Shown here in pieces: positions 11,251-23,675 of a DNA stretch of 64,000 nt; positions within the stretch are counted from its first letter, which is position 1; every line of letters begins with the position of its first letter. This DNA is from Lates calcarifer (Eukaryota; Chordata; Actinopteri; Centropomidae). The DNA is taken from the NCBI RefSeq assembly GCF_001640805.2, contig NC_066838.1, forward strand, positions 9,846,066 to 9,910,065. Reading direction: 5' to 3'. Position numbers and translations under genes: made by a program. The notes under the pieces are model-generated. The model searched no databases, had not been told where the DNA came from, and worked only from the letters and a program-made list of their open reading frames with translations.

Positions 11251-12036
11251 GGGCACATGGAAGGGTCAAAATGAATACAATAGAAAATGCAACATCTAAA
11301 GGCTTTTGTATATCCACATTTAAATATGCTGTAGAGATTTATGTTTTTCCCCCACAGGGCTGCAAATGTCCTGCTGCTCTACATAATAATTACACAATAA
11401 CTGTAACATGCTTTAAATACAGCTATTGCTACATTAAAGTTTATGCTTTCATGAGTCACAGTTTATAATGCTTATGTCCATATAAAAACACTGTGTTTTT
11501 GATTATATGACCAAAATGACATAAAAACAAACCTGAGATTCATGTGTTATCTATGCACATACACAGTGTGTGGAGATTTAGGCTGAAATCCACACATACT
11601 GTACTATGCATTTCCTGTTACTCGCCAATATTCAGGGCATGGTGTTCAGAGTGTGTGTGTGCCTACATGGGTACTCTTCTCTTACTATCTTTGACTGGTA
11701 GTCTACACATATCTGTCTGTAAAACCTGCTAGGGGGAGCTGTCCTTAGCCTCTATGCTCTGGTTTGTTTCTCCCTTACTTCCTCTCTCTTGTAGTAATGA
11801 AGAACAAAAAACTATAACCACAGCACTTGTGAACATTTCAACATTTCCACATAAAAATAACAGACAACTGGATGGAATTTGGTCAGTGCAGCTCAATAAA
11901 GAACAGACTGGAGCTTTTGTGAGTTTTTATACGTGAGTGTGCATTTTTGTGTTTGTGTGTAGCGCCAATACAACACGGCTGATGTATTGATGTGTTATTT
12001 GTGCTGAACAGCCTAAAGGCATTCTGTCCTCCAATA

Positions 12037-12074
12037 GTGTGCGTGTGTGTGTGTGTGTGTGTGCGTGTGTGTGT
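12037..12074. repeat. (GT)n microsatellite passing into (GA)n
   Basis: GT run with two C interruptions, followed by GAGAGAGA to about 12082. Confidence 0.88.
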
Positions 12075-12142
12075 GAGAGAGAGCAAGATCAAGCCTCCAG
12101 CCAAATAGAAGACAGCAGGCAACCTCCTGCAGCTGAGAGCAG

Positions 12143-12169
12143 GTGTGTGTGTGTGTGTGTGTGTGTGTG
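12143..12169. repeat. (GT)n microsatellite
   Basis: Perfect GT run of about 13 units, 70 bp from the run at 12037, leaving a short unique spacer between them. Confidence 0.9.
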
Positions 12170-12179
12170 GTGGCCCTGT

Positions 12180-12335
12180 AGTCCCAAGGGGCCCCAGGGC
12201 CCAGGCTGCCGCAGACATTTATTAACAGGGCAGATTAATAGCACTAGGAGAAAACATGTTCACAAACATGATAAATATTAATAATAATCAATATTGAGTT
12301 ACATTTGCCAAATTGAGTTGCAAACATCTCCCGGG
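12180..12335. promoter_or_regulatory. Candidate cis-regulatory island (forkhead and AT-rich homeodomain sites)
   Basis: Opens with a GC-rich palindromic patch (GGGGCCCC at 12189-12196), followed by ATTTATTAACA, CAGATTAATAG, a forkhead-type ACAAACA (12262-12268) and ATAAATATTAATAATAATCA (12270-12289). The sharp change from microsatellite to this composition suggests a discrete element. Confidence 0.38.
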
Positions 12336-12539
12336 GGGGAGAGAAGGAGAGAAGAGGGTGAGGGGAGCAAGAGAATGAAAAGAGCAAGAGGAAGAGAAGA
12401 GAAAGGAGCGAGACAGAGCAGGAAGAACAGAGGGGGAAAGTGGGTATTGGCAGTTAAAAACATGACAAATTATATGAGAAAGTGAGATGGGGTAATCATG
12501 TGACAATAACACAAGAAAACAGTGAAATACTAAGAGACA

Positions 12540-13320
12540 CAATTTAATTATATGGAACAGTCACAATAAAGACCAAAACCTTCACAGCAGGAGCTCAGTT
12601 TCACATCTACGCATCTCATCTTTACAGTCACCTCCTCAATCAGCCCTTTAACTGGGACGAACCTGTCCACGTTAAACAAAACATATCTCAGCAAGAGCCA
12701 GAGTTAATTTAAACCAAAGCACTGCTACTTAAGATGCCACAGCAGCTAATGAGAGTAATGTTACTCACTGTTCCAGATGAGTGTAACTACTAAATGTTTT
12801 ACATATTTCCCTTTTAGCAAAACTCCCAAATATGGGAAACATTTGTGGGACAGTGGCACCAGACATCATCGACCCTTGAAAACAGTCAGAGCACATTCAC
12901 ACAAACAAGGTGGTGCAGCGAATTTTGAATGTCCACCACTGTAGTCAAATCTTCTCTACCATGTAAAACAATTCACAAATCAATTTATAGTTTATATCTT
13001 CTTTCAATATAGTAGGGTTTTTTTTTTTAGAGAATCCAATGCATGAGGACATCCAAAGGGGAAGGGACAGCATGAACTACATGTGTTAATATCCAGAGAG
13101 GGGATGGAAATCAATAAAGCCTTTAGCTCATCTTTTCATTTTAAGACTATTTTTAGACATGAAATCCAAGGCAGGGTGTATAGTTCCAATAAATGAAATG
13201 TTAAAGAAAGACGCCCTTTACAAACTCCACTTAAAACATGTATGCTCTATAAGGTGAAGTGCTGCATTTGTCCCAGATAACATGAGAGCAGGGAGGGAGA
13301 ACAGCAAACTACTGCACCAC
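12540..13320. other. Intronic stretch, nothing specific
   Basis: Unique AT-moderate sequence with a T10 run at about 13020. No coding, transposon or strong motif cluster recognised. Confidence 0.5.
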
Positions 13321-13354
13321 TTCTCAGTGTCTCCTTCTTTTTCTCTCTTCATCT

Positions 13355-13356
<2 letters not shown>

Positions 13357-13392
<36 letters not shown>
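13357..13392. repeat. (GT)n microsatellite
   Basis: Uninterrupted GT run of about 18 units; source of the spurious Val/Cys-rich and Thr/His-rich frames in this place. Confidence 0.92.
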
Positions 13393-13394
<2 letters not shown>

Positions 13395-14584
13395 ATGTCC
13401 GTGTCCCTACACCCACTTTCGGTGCAGCTTCATTTAGCAAACCACTCGGGAGGGCCTGGTGGCCAGCTAAGGGAGCACCAAGGCAGACAGCGTGCAGAAC
13501 AAACCCATCCATTCTTATTAACTAGGGAGGAGAGAGGGCAATCTTGTGAGTCTGTTTGTGTGCATGTGTGTAATAGACATATCTTTTTGGCGGTACCTTT
13601 TCTTATAGTGATGGTCTGTGGTCTAAAATGTGAAGCAATGGTCAATTATTTTCATTTGACTCAATGAAATTTCATGAGATCCTGATCAACCTCCTATGTA
13701 CTGCATGTCTTTAGTACTGTCCATCTTAAAAACAATAAGAATATTATCTTCACTGCAATGTGCAATGTCTAATATGAGGAAATGTGAAGCAGAGAAAATG
13801 CTTGGTGTCAGCAATAACAAGCTTAATACTTTTCAGTTCGTCTGTTTGTTTTGTTTGTTTGTTGCAATATTTGCAAGGCCCAGTAGTTCTTTCATTTCTC
13901 TTTTCATTTCTTTCTTTCTTTGTTTCTCTTTTTTGAAATTCCAGCAAACTTTCTGCAAAGATGGCAACATTTTAACAAATCACCACACTTACAATAATCC
14001 AATTAAGAACCACTTTTACAAACCACAGTCAAATGAAAATCTGCGTGGCTGAAGCAGACATGCCTGAGAGATTCCTGAGCCTAAAAGCTTCCTAAAATTT
14101 AATTTTATTCTCACTGGAACACCAGTTGTTTGAGCTGTCCTATATGAATGTAACACAATTTAACTCAAAATAACAAATATTGGTTAAAATATTTAGTGCA
14201 GTTATTTGCAAAAATCACAAACTGAGTGATTTTGCAGTCATTAAAAAATGCTGAGAGATCCTGAAGGACCTGATTTCATCAAACAGAAAGCCCAATATCT
14301 GTTTTCTGTCATGCAAAATCATGTTCACTGCACATGCCTGTACGTGAGGTTGCATATGTGAGTGTGTGTGTGTGTGTGTGCAACCTCCTAGGTTTTTCTG
14401 GTCACTATACACAGTAGCTGCATGTCTGAGGTTGTGCTAGTGTGCACAGAGGGGTGTTGGTGTGGATGGAGGAGGGGTTGGGGGTGATGATATTCACCTC
14501 TGCCACTGGAAGCAGCCTACACCCATACATCAGTCTATTACTCTCCACTCTCCTCCTCTCCTCTTCTCGCCCGCTCCCTCCAGT

Positions 14585-14672
14585 CATTAGCCAGTGAATT
14601 AACGACAATCCAGCGTGCTATTAATCACCCTGACAAAAGTGTTAGCATTGCCTGGCTAGGCCGGCACGAGAC
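14585..14672. promoter_or_regulatory. Candidate cis-regulatory island, short
   Basis: CATTAGCCAGTGAATTAACG followed by ATTAATCA (14620-14627) and CCTGACAAAAG, immediately before a GGA trinucleotide run (14678-14700). Several TAAT cores in under 90 bp. Confidence 0.33.
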
Positions 14673-15536
14673 TGTGGAGGAGGAGGAGGAGGAGGAGGAG
14701 GGTGGCAGTGGGGGGAAGATGGTGAGAGAGAATGAGAGTGTGAGGTGGCTAGCAGGGTCATAGGAGAGAAGTGAGTCTGTGCGATAGGAGAGAAGAAGAG
14801 AGAGAGGATGGAAAGGTAGCAAAAGAGAAGATTAAGTGTGAGAAAAGCAAAGCATATGAGATAAAGAGAAGGGAGTAGTGTAGGACTTTAGAGGAGAGGA
14901 AAGCTGGTGTGAGTAAGAAAACTAAAGAAAGAAAAAGACAGAGAATATGTCTGTGTGTGCCATAAGTAAGTAGTTCAGCTCCTGAAAGAAATTACTTCAA
15001 ATCAAATGAGGAATACAACAAAAGTCTCTACTTTTTTGCCATTGTTTGTAGGTCCATTAACTGGCACACAAAAGCATTTAAAACAATGCATGCAATTACG
15101 CAAATACGATATGCTTGTATATGTAGGATTCAAATTATTTTCTAATAGGTCTGACATAACTGATAATGTACAGACAGAAGGAGCAAGACATATGGAAAAA
15201 GCAAAAGTCAAGCACCTATTCTCTACACCTATAAGGACAGACAAAAAGGCAAGTTTGCTGTTTACCTCAACTCATAACTGCTGAGAACATGACTTTGCCT
15301 CCCATAAGCCCACCTCTCTCTCTCTCCCTCTCTCTCTCCCTCTCCCTCTCCCAGAGCCAGACCACCTGCTGGGAGGCCTGAGCAGTGGACGTCAGGTGGG
15401 TCGCGGCCGTCACACAGTCCCATGTCATCAGGCTGTCACAGTGAGTGGAGCTGACATGGGAGATATGCTAATCCACTTAGCTTCAAACTCAGCCAGGAGG
15501 CCGGTACGCAGCGCTGTCTCAGCTCACAACGAGCAG

Positions 15537-15538
<2 letters not shown>

Positions 15539-15604
<66 letters not shown>
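15539..15604. repeat. (CA)33 microsatellite, the longest perfect dinucleotide run in the window
   Basis: 66 bp of uninterrupted CA. Alternating purine-pyrimidine of this length can adopt Z-DNA under negative supercoiling. It is likely to be polymorphic. Sits between CT-rich sequence (15313-15353) and AT-rich unique DNA. Confidence 0.95.
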
Positions 15605-15605
<1 letters not shown>

Positions 15606-15639
15606 CTAATGGAGACATATTAAGCCATGTAACACTGAA

Positions 15640-16660
15640 CTTTCCAGAATATGTATATTCGATTAGATCAGATGAAGCTTAAATTCTCCCTGTGGAGACA
15701 TTAAGCTAGTGCTCAGCAGGATACACATTATATTATACAAGAAGATTAGGTTATACAGGCGGTGGACACATTAACTCAAACACCTGTAATATAATACAAA
15801 TCAATACAGTAGGCCTTCGGTAAATACTGGCTTTTTAAAGTTTTTAACGTTCAGATTTTGTCAGAGGTGAGCTGATTCCACTCTGTGATTTTAATTAGAT
15901 AAAATAGTGCTGTCATCATTAGTCAAATAACAGAAAAGGTAACTATTGATACTGATAACCAGTTAATTGCTTGAGTCATTTATTAAGCAGCCATTTCCAA
16001 AATGTGAGGATGTTTTGCTCAGTTTCTTCAGTTAGCCAGCATCAGTCATCCCCATAATTACAGCTTTTAACCCACACCCAGAAAACCACAGAAACCACAA
16101 AATCTGAAGTGTGTGATTGGTCAAATGACTAGAATGTTGTTAATAAATTACTCAGGCTATTTATCAAGTAAAAATGCTAATTTCTGTGGTTATATCATCC
16201 CATGAGTGAGAATGCTCAATGTCAGATTTTCTTGTTTTGTTGGACAAATGGTTAGGAAAAAAAAAAAGATATAAACCATCATTTATGGAGATTGTGAGGT
16301 GCTAATTTTTTTTGAACGACGACAACATTAATCTAAAAAAATAATCATCACATTAAGAAATGCATCAGCAGTATAAGTTATACAGAGCCGAATCTCTTTA
16401 GCCTGTACTTACCAAATGCGTAATATTAGAAGCTTACATACTGTCTGTAAGAGCATTGTAATTACAGGTGTATTTCCGCCCCATGTGAAGGGGAATGCAG
16501 CCAAGTGCAGGTTATATAAACACATCATCTGACACCTCTTACACTTTGACATGTTTGGTAAATGAGTAAAACAGCAGAATTACAACAATACAGTGAATTC
16601 TGACTTGCACATACACACACTTGCACACACACTCTGCACCAAAGTGATCAAAGTCAGCCA
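15640..16660. other. Intronic stretch, AT-rich unique
   Basis: AT-rich unique DNA with an A run near 16258. Nothing coding and no repeat family recognised. Confidence 0.5.
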
Positions 16661-17126
16661 GCAAGCAGCTAGGTGTCAGAGTTCAAAACTATTGCACCAC
16701 TCAGCCAGATGATATCTCAAACCGATCCATCGTATTTCCCGACCATGACTTCCCCTATTAGGAGCTGTGCCGGTGCTATTACTAATCTGTTCACTATCCC
16801 ACAGAAACAGGAAGGAAGAGAGGGAAACAGATGGGAAGGCAGGAGAATGGCGAGCAAGGGACACAATGCTTACGGCTCCCTTCCTCCTCCTCCTCATCCT
16901 CTCTCCCTCCGTCTCCCCTCTCTGCTCTGCTCGCTAGCCGTCCATGGAGCGAGAGGGAGCGGAGGCTCACAATCAGTCTGACAATACTGTATACAAGTGG
17001 TGGTGAACAATGGAGGTCAACCACAAAGAATTCTGGGAACAGGGGCACAGCCTTCTTCTCCTTCGGGTGGCTCCTGGCATGCCGGACCCATCGATACACA
17101 TCGGCCTGCTGAGACTGACCGGTGCC

Positions 17127-17250
17127 AGAGAGGGAGAGAGGGAGACAGAGAGAGAGAGAGAGAATGGAAAAGTGTGTGAGAGAGAGAGAGAGAGGGAGAG
17201 AGAGAGAATGGGAGAGTGTGAGAGAAAGAGAGAGAGGGAGAGAGAGAGAA
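17127..17250. repeat. Compound (AG)n purine tract
   Basis: About 120 bp nearly all purine on the plus strand, built of AG runs interrupted by GGGAG and AATGG units. The interruptions recur with similar spacing (GAGAATGGA, GAGAATGGGA, GAGAATATAG). The tract appears to have grown by duplicating a unit of about 40-50 bp as well as by AG slippage. Confidence 0.85.
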
Positions 17251-17749
17251 TATAGAGATAGAGCAGCTACCTGACGGCTGCATTATAACATGTTTTTCTG
17301 CATGCATGTGTGTGAAAATGGCGATAATCAAACTGTTTCCTGTTTCTTAAAACCAAATACTTACAGTATGCACATGCACACATACACACAAACATACACA
17401 CACTTAAAAATCACACCCACACACAGGTTCAGTGTCAATTCTTCCCATAATTAGGCCACTTAATTAACACCCAAAGAACCAGAGAGTGAACTGGGAATAA
17501 AATTGAGGTGTGTGTCGTGTGTGTGTGTGTTTGGCTGGGTGGTTGGTTAGGCAACACACTAAAAAGCCTGCAACAATAACCCACAAAAGTATTTCTCACT
17601 GGATAACAAAATGCTGAAACGAGAGAAAAAAAAGGAAAAAGAAAGACAGTGGAATTGGAAGAATGAATGAGAGAGACAGAGACAGAGAAAGGGAGAGAGA
17701 GAGAGAGGCAATTTTGTCCCTCTACTCTTTAAGTGTGCAGGGTGTGGGG

Positions 17750-17875
17750 AGAATGTGGTCCATTTGGAAATAATTGGCTGGTAATTAGGCGGGGGTCGAC
17801 AGGTCGATTTGGGAACAAATGGCTGTCTTTAGCTCAGGTGGCCCTCCACACGAGATAATGGGACCTTTACCTCCC
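17750..17875. promoter_or_regulatory. Candidate cis-regulatory island (paired TAATT sites)
   Basis: TAATTGG (17771-17777) and TAATTAG (17782-17788) lie one helical turn apart. Then come a repeated GGTCGA pair (17795 and 17802), a GAACAAATGG block and GAGATAATGGGAC. Pyrimidine-rich low complexity follows from about 17878. Confidence 0.38.
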
Positions 17876-17999
17876 ACCCTTCCCTCCCTCTCCACCTCTT
17901 CTCTCCCTGCTTCTCCTCCCCTGTCCTCTCCCTTTCCCATTTCTTTGACATCCATACCTATGAGTGTATTTGGAAAAAATGAAGCCATTCTGATACTTT

Positions 18000-19080
18000 C
18001 CTGACAATGCCTAAATACCTAAAAGTAATCTGATAACAACCTTTTTTCTGAGTTAGACCAGCAGCAGCACATTACATAAACCGCCATATTCTAGTGGATG
18101 CTGTATTCACATCCAAAGTACTGATGCTTAAGGGCAGAGGCAGAGGAGGGAGGGACAGAAAGTCAGAGAGAATCACTGGGGGAGTCAAAGAAAAGAATTC
18201 CCTAAGTTCAAATGTACACACAGATAACCAGCAGAGATGATGTACAAAATGTTTCTAAAACAGCAACATATTTTATATTGTACACACAGTAAATATAAGA
18301 ATGATTCTTCTTTTGTTTTCGACTCCAATTTGCTTCCTGTTACTAACAGAATGTTATTACTTACAAGCCCCCCTTCCCCGGCATTGCTTTGCATGTATTT
18401 GCCTTTATTTTACTTATTGAAAAGGTAATGCTGATAACCATACTGAAAAAAAAACATTTCCCTCTGTTTAGTATCCTAACACAATACCTGTTTGTGTTAC
18501 CAACCAAACCAAATATTGTAAAATGTCTTGTGAAAGCCACTGTACAAAACATCTCAGCAGTAGTTAGTTGGTACTCATAATTATGGTCCAAGTTACCACA
18601 TGTTTAAAAGCTACACGTTACATGCGATGGATGGTGTTCAGAGACTCTGTCTCTCTTATGTAAGAAATGGCTCAATTTGTTTAGGTCAAGGTATAAAACT
18701 TACTAGGTTTGGTTGTTGCTCTATGAATTACTTCACCCGACTTTCTCTACCGAAAGTCTGATTAATACAGCCACTACAGGTCACCTAACAAGAAAATGTA
18801 CCTGTGCGTTGTAATAAACTAGTGATAATTTTTTAATAAATGACAGCAAGTGCAGTTCACACACAACCAAAGTGAGAAATAAAGAATTGAAATGCTACTA
18901 AGTTTAAGTTTGAACTGACATTAGTACAAGACAGCACAGAAAATACTGTATGTTTGCAGTCTCTTAAGGACGAAAAGTTATTAACGCACACATTCAAATA
19001 CACAAAATCATGAAAGGAAACACAGAAATACAACCGATCCAGCATTTTAACAGTGTGGTTGTGTATTTCTGCCAATATGA
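18000..19080. other. Intronic stretch, nothing specific
   Basis: AT-rich unique sequence. Several short open frames overlap on both strands here, as expected for stop-poor chance; none has a domain or codon bias. Confidence 0.5.
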
Positions 19081-19159
19081 CCCCCCCCCAAAACTACAGG
19101 CTCGCTCTCTCTCTCTCTTTCTCTTTCTCTCTGTCTCTCCCTCTCCCTCTCCCATCCTC

Positions 19160-19375
19160 CCATTGAGCAGCGCCGGAGTCTTGTTTGGCTTCCTGCTGTT
19201 TGTGTCCAGACAAGGCCTTGATTTGAATACTGATTCCCCATTGATAGGCCTGCACTTCCGATCTAATTAACTTGTTTTGTCTTTGGCTAAATGGAAACGT
19301 CCGAGGGAGGGTGAGAGGGAGAGAGAAAAAAGAAGAGCGACACCAAACAGACGCGCCGTAAATAACAACAAGTAA
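19160..19375. promoter_or_regulatory. Candidate cis-regulatory island
   Basis: Complex block after a CT-rich run (19105-19156). It contains CCATTGATAGG, TAATTA (19264-19269) and TTTGTCTTTGG (SOX/TCF-like), then a purine patch and CGTAAATAACAAC with forkhead-like GTAAATA. A CpG-containing GCGCC-type patch opens it. Confidence 0.36.
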
Positions 19376-20419
19376 ATACAAACAGGATGGAGGTTAAGGA
19401 AGGACATGTTTTAAAAAAACCCTCATTGTGTGCACATCAAAAGGACCACAACTGCTTAAAGCTTCTGGTTGCACTTAAAGGATACACATTTGTCATAAAA
19501 AACAAAGAGAAAATGATATGAATTCAAAGTATCATTGAAAGTAAGTCAGTAAAATAAAGGCAGGGAGTTTTGCAGTCAGGATGTAGGTTCACATTCACTG
19601 AGTTGAGTTGTGACTGGGGCAATAAAAAGTGACTTACTGCTTACTACAAAGCTCTTCAAAAATGTGATTAAAAATAGTAAATGTCAACTTATTTAAAATA
19701 CTGACTCTCAGGCTGTTAAGGCTGAGTTGCGACTGTGTGACAATTTTTGACACATTACTCCTAAGAGTTGGGAAAGAAATCAAAGAGGATAATCTTTTAT
19801 AATCATCTTATTTAAGACAGATGTTTGCTGATTTAATGGCCATAATATCCGCACACATTGAATCAGCACCTCCCTCAATTTAATGTTCAGTCAAAAACAT
19901 ATAAATTCTATTCAGCACCAGATTATTTATTTATCTGGTTTCATTCATGTCTGTTTATTTTATAGTAATTTTATGGTATTAATGTCTGTATTACATGTAA
20001 TAGTGCTATATCATGAGATAAGAACAAGTAAAACAAGTATGCATGGGCCTTCTCTACTGTGTACTGACCCCTGGTTCCCCACCCCCGTGTGTGTGTGTGT
20101 GTGCATTTGTGTGTGTATGCAGCCCTTGCAGCTATTTCACCTCAGTTACTGCACAGAAAGAAACACCGGCAACACTCATCATAGAAGACACACACAAACA
20201 GTGAGGAGGAGAGGCTCGTCAGACAGAGACGTCAGTGTGCAATGAGAGAAAGATAATGAAAACAAGAGAAGCTACTGACAAGAAAAAGCAGGAAGGCAGA
20301 GGGGGTGGGGGTCAGATAATGACATCTGACCCAAAATAAACTGCATAAACAAAAGAAAGAGAGGCTGAGATGGGCTAAAAGGAAGAGGAGAGGGGGGAGA
20401 TGAAGGGAGGATCAAAGGG

Positions 20420-20585
20420 GATGTCCGCCGCTGATATGGCACCTCAGATAATGTGTGGCGCAATTAGTGCGCTGTGACGATTTCCATTAGGGCTAATCAA
20501 ATATTTATACTGCCTCCTGAGCATGTCACAATGCTGCCCTGGCCCTTCATATCAATGTGACAAACGCCTAATGAAAGAGCGGGTG
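20420..20585. promoter_or_regulatory. Candidate cis-regulatory island, homeodomain-dense
   Basis: CAATTAG (20461-20467), CCATTAG (20484-20490) and CTAATCA (20493-20499) occur within 40 bp. CAATTAG is embedded in an imperfect inverted repeat, GCGCAATTAGTGCGC. TTCATATCAATGTGAC and CCTAATGAAAG follow. This spacing of TAAT cores is among the densest in the window. Confidence 0.42.
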
Positions 20586-20589
20586 TATA

Positions 20590-20675
20590 GACAGTGAGAG
20601 GAGGAGGATAGATAGACAGATAGAGAGGGAAGGAAAGAAAGAAAGAGAGAAAGAAAGAGAGGAGAGGAGGAGAGG
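20590..20675. repeat. Purine-rich GA/GGA and GATA low-complexity tract
   Basis: GAGGAGGA, GATAGATAGACAGATAGA and GAAAGAAAG units in succession. It separates two complex islands. Confidence 0.75.
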
Positions 20676-20694
20676 TGTTAGAGGCAGAGTTTGC

Positions 20695-20905
20695 TCTGTC
20701 TCCTGCTTCCACATTTGGTTTGCAAATGGTTCGCCCTCTGTCATCAATTACAACGCTGGTCTGGTGGCAATGAGTGGCTACGTGTGTATGTGTGTGATGA
20801 AACAAGGACGAAGCAGCACTGATGCTGCCTCACCTTAAGCCATTAATCAAACTGAGCCCGGCTGCAGAACCAGTCCAAATTGGGCTCATCAGTCTGGGCA
20901 TAAGC
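20695..20905. promoter_or_regulatory. Candidate cis-regulatory island
   Basis: TTTGGTTTGCAAATGG, with a TTTGCAAAT octamer-like core (20718-20726), then CATCAATTACAACG, CCATTAATCAAAC (20840-20852) and a paired TTGGGCTCATCAG. Only the purine tract separates it from the preceding island, so both could be one enhancer. Confidence 0.4.
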
Positions 20906-20959
20906 AGGAATCAAGATACAAGGACAGGGAAAGGGAAGGAGAGACAGAGAGAGGAGGAT

Positions 20960-20971
20960 GGGGGGGGGGGG
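20960..20971 (+). repeat. G12 homopolymer
   Basis: Twelve consecutive G after a GA-rich tract. It is an unstable mononucleotide run, and an assembly or length error here would not be surprising. Confidence 0.85.
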
Positions 20972-21079
20972 TTAAGTCTATACCGTTTTACTTTTGCACT
21001 CCTCTCTAATGGCGTAATTCCCTTCATACTGATGATCTTTTTCATCTTAAGATTTTTCAATTTTAACTGAAATTTGTAG

Positions 21080-23390
21080 TTTCTGACTAATCTAAAATTT
21101 GATGTCAGATGTCTTAGTATCACATTGTAAGTCCTGCTCCCCTCTTCAAAAGGAGGAAAGCAGGTTAACAATGCCATCTCATTGACACGACTTTTTAAAC
21201 TCTGAACTGCTCTTTTAAAACTATTTGAGCCAGTGGTATTATCTGTGGTATTATTCTACCTCCATTCCCCTACCCAACTGCAGACAATTTATCTTAACAT
21301 TTATACAGGCTACTTTCCTGTGTTTTTAAATATTATGAGACCCTCAGTTTATTTTTCACACTGAGTGATTTTCTGGATGTGATTTTGTAGCTGGCTTTTC
21401 ACATCTGTGAATCTTTTCTGTGAATTGCGTGCCCTAAATTTTCACATTAACCATTGCTGGTCAGTGACACAATCAACTGAGGGTTAGGGGTAACAAGATG
21501 GGCGGACCTCCAGAGGTGAGAGGTCAAGTCCTGGCTTGACAGACAGATGGAGGACAGTGGTCAGGACTCAAAGGATGAGAGAGGCATGAAGGATGGCCCT
21601 GGTTGGGTGCTGTGACAGTCTGGGATATGGATGACCCTCCTAAACGGTTTGACAGAGAAAGCACCACATTTTCATGTTTTTTTTTTCTTTTTTCTTTTCA
21701 ATTCAGCATCTGCAGGCTGGTTAGCAGTATGTTAAGATGCAACAGAAGGGTTGAAATAGAGGGAAAACAGACATATCAGTTCTAACCTATAACCTAACAG
21801 AAAAACACAGCATCTCTGGACTCTGGAGTACAAAATAGGAAATGTAAGAAGAAAGGTCCACATTATTATCAAAAATGGCAAAAAAAAAAAAAAAAGTAAA
21901 TTATAAAACAAAGCCCAAGAAGTGCTTAAGAAAATAATAAAAGTAAATCTACAGAAGACATCAAAATAAAATAATACTTTCTTAAATCAAGTGAATGCAA
22001 AGCAAAATACACTGTGCCAGATATGCAATAAACCTGCTCTGTGACTCTGATGTTATTTCTTCAGTATGAGGCCATTGGGCAAGTATAGCTTGGAGAACAT
22101 GAGACAGACCTCTCCTTCTAACCTACATAACTCAGGATAACAGAAAATGTCAGGATAAGATGCTACAGCGGGCTAATCTCCGGCACAAGCGATAACATTC
22201 AGTGGGTGAAACCATGACAGATGAGTATTGATCTCCTAGTTGTTGAAGGAGGGTAAAATAGATAAATAGACCACTTTATTGATATTGATTGATGAGTCAA
22301 AGAGGGGAAAATAACTTCCCTCTAGAAGAAAAAAAAGCTTGAATTTCGTGCAATACATGCGGAATACAGGTTAAATGGGGAAAAATATAGAGAATCAATG
22401 TTTCATATGTGTGGCAATTGTAAATGTTAGTACTTGGCTAGAGGAGAGAACTGCAAAACTTGTGTGTGAATTAAAGGAGCTTCACATGCATACACATTCA
22501 GAAACACAGTGACAGAGAAACAGGTGTTTAGTGTTATCCCATGTTGTCCACATTAAATATAAGGCGGACGCCCCTCTCAACACACCGCCATGAGATAGAA
22601 ACGACATCATCACAACACAAACTTAAATTCAACATTCGACATGCATGGACCCTAATCTCACACTGCGCCATACTTCAAACATACTTCTTCAACACTCATA
22701 CGTGTGATCATAACTTACCAAAAGCCGACATATTATCTCATGAGTCCTCTCGCTGCAACGTAGTCCAACTATAAGTTCCCGGCTACCCATAAACTCTAGT
22801 TACCAATTAACCACGTCTGAGTGAGTGTGTGTGTGTGTGTTTGAGTGTGAGTGTGAGACAGAGATACAAGGAGAGCACAGGGGGTGTCTGGCAGGCCTAT
22901 CTGCGGCGCTGCGATGCGCTAACGTGAAAGAATGCCAGTGTCAGTGTGACAGAGATACGGGAAGTGCAGGGGGCCGATGGGCTGGGTGAAGGTCGATGTT
23001 GAGGTCAAGTCCTTAAGTGGTGGACACTCCAGCCGCTGCCACATGTTTGGAAGGTGCTGAGAATCCCCACATTGTGTTTTGTACTGAAAAGTATTTGGTG
23101 ATACTATTACTATTTGACGCTAAAACAGTGGGTGATGTTACTATGATTTTGACTATGACTGAGACTTTAGGTAAAGTAGATTAAAATAGATTTGTTTAAG
23201 CCCTGTGACACCTGCTGTGAGAGCAGCACTTCAGGGTGAAATCTATCCTTTGACACATTTTTTGAATCCTTTTCAACACTGTCTCCTCTGTACATTCCAC
23301 TTTACTGCCCTTCTCTGTCACTGATCCACCACTCATTTTCTTCACCCATCTTAACCTGACAAAGTATCTGCTCCTTCCACCACCACCTCT
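21080..23390. other. Intronic stretch, nothing specific
   Basis: Unique sequence with T-rich and A-rich runs (about 21677 and 21880-21895) and a short GT run near 22828. A reading frame at 22541-22774 has no recognisable domain. No transposon was recognised. Confidence 0.5.
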
Positions 23391-23394
23391 GCAC

Positions 23395-23655
23395 CCTTGC
23401 AGTCACAGTCTCAAGACTCGAGTCATTCAATACTAGTCTAAATTAGGTCCTGAGTATGTCAAAGTGGGTCCAAGTCAACTCACAGGTCTTAGGGAAAACC
23501 TAAATAAGTTATTAGTTAATTGATATATTAAGTATGTGTGTGCATACTGCTTGTTCCTAGATTTAATTGTTTGCTTGGTTTTAAACTGAATTCAAATCTC
23601 ACAACAGTCACGTTCAAGTCACAGGTCCTCAGTTTTATGACTTAAGTCCATCTCA
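23395..23655. repeat. Degenerate AAGTC/GAGTC-rich dispersed repeat
   Basis: Two blocks (about 23398-23495 and 23600-23655) rich in AGTC, in forms such as CAGTCAC, CTCGAGTC, CCAAGTC, CAAGTCACAGGTC and TTAAGTCC, plus the inverse GACTCGAGTC. About 100 bp of ordinary AT-rich DNA lies between them. Fish genomes are known to hold dispersed repeats built of such AAGTC strings; I assign it by that resemblance only. Confidence 0.45.
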
Positions 23656-23675
23656 AGGCAGGACATGACCAGTAA

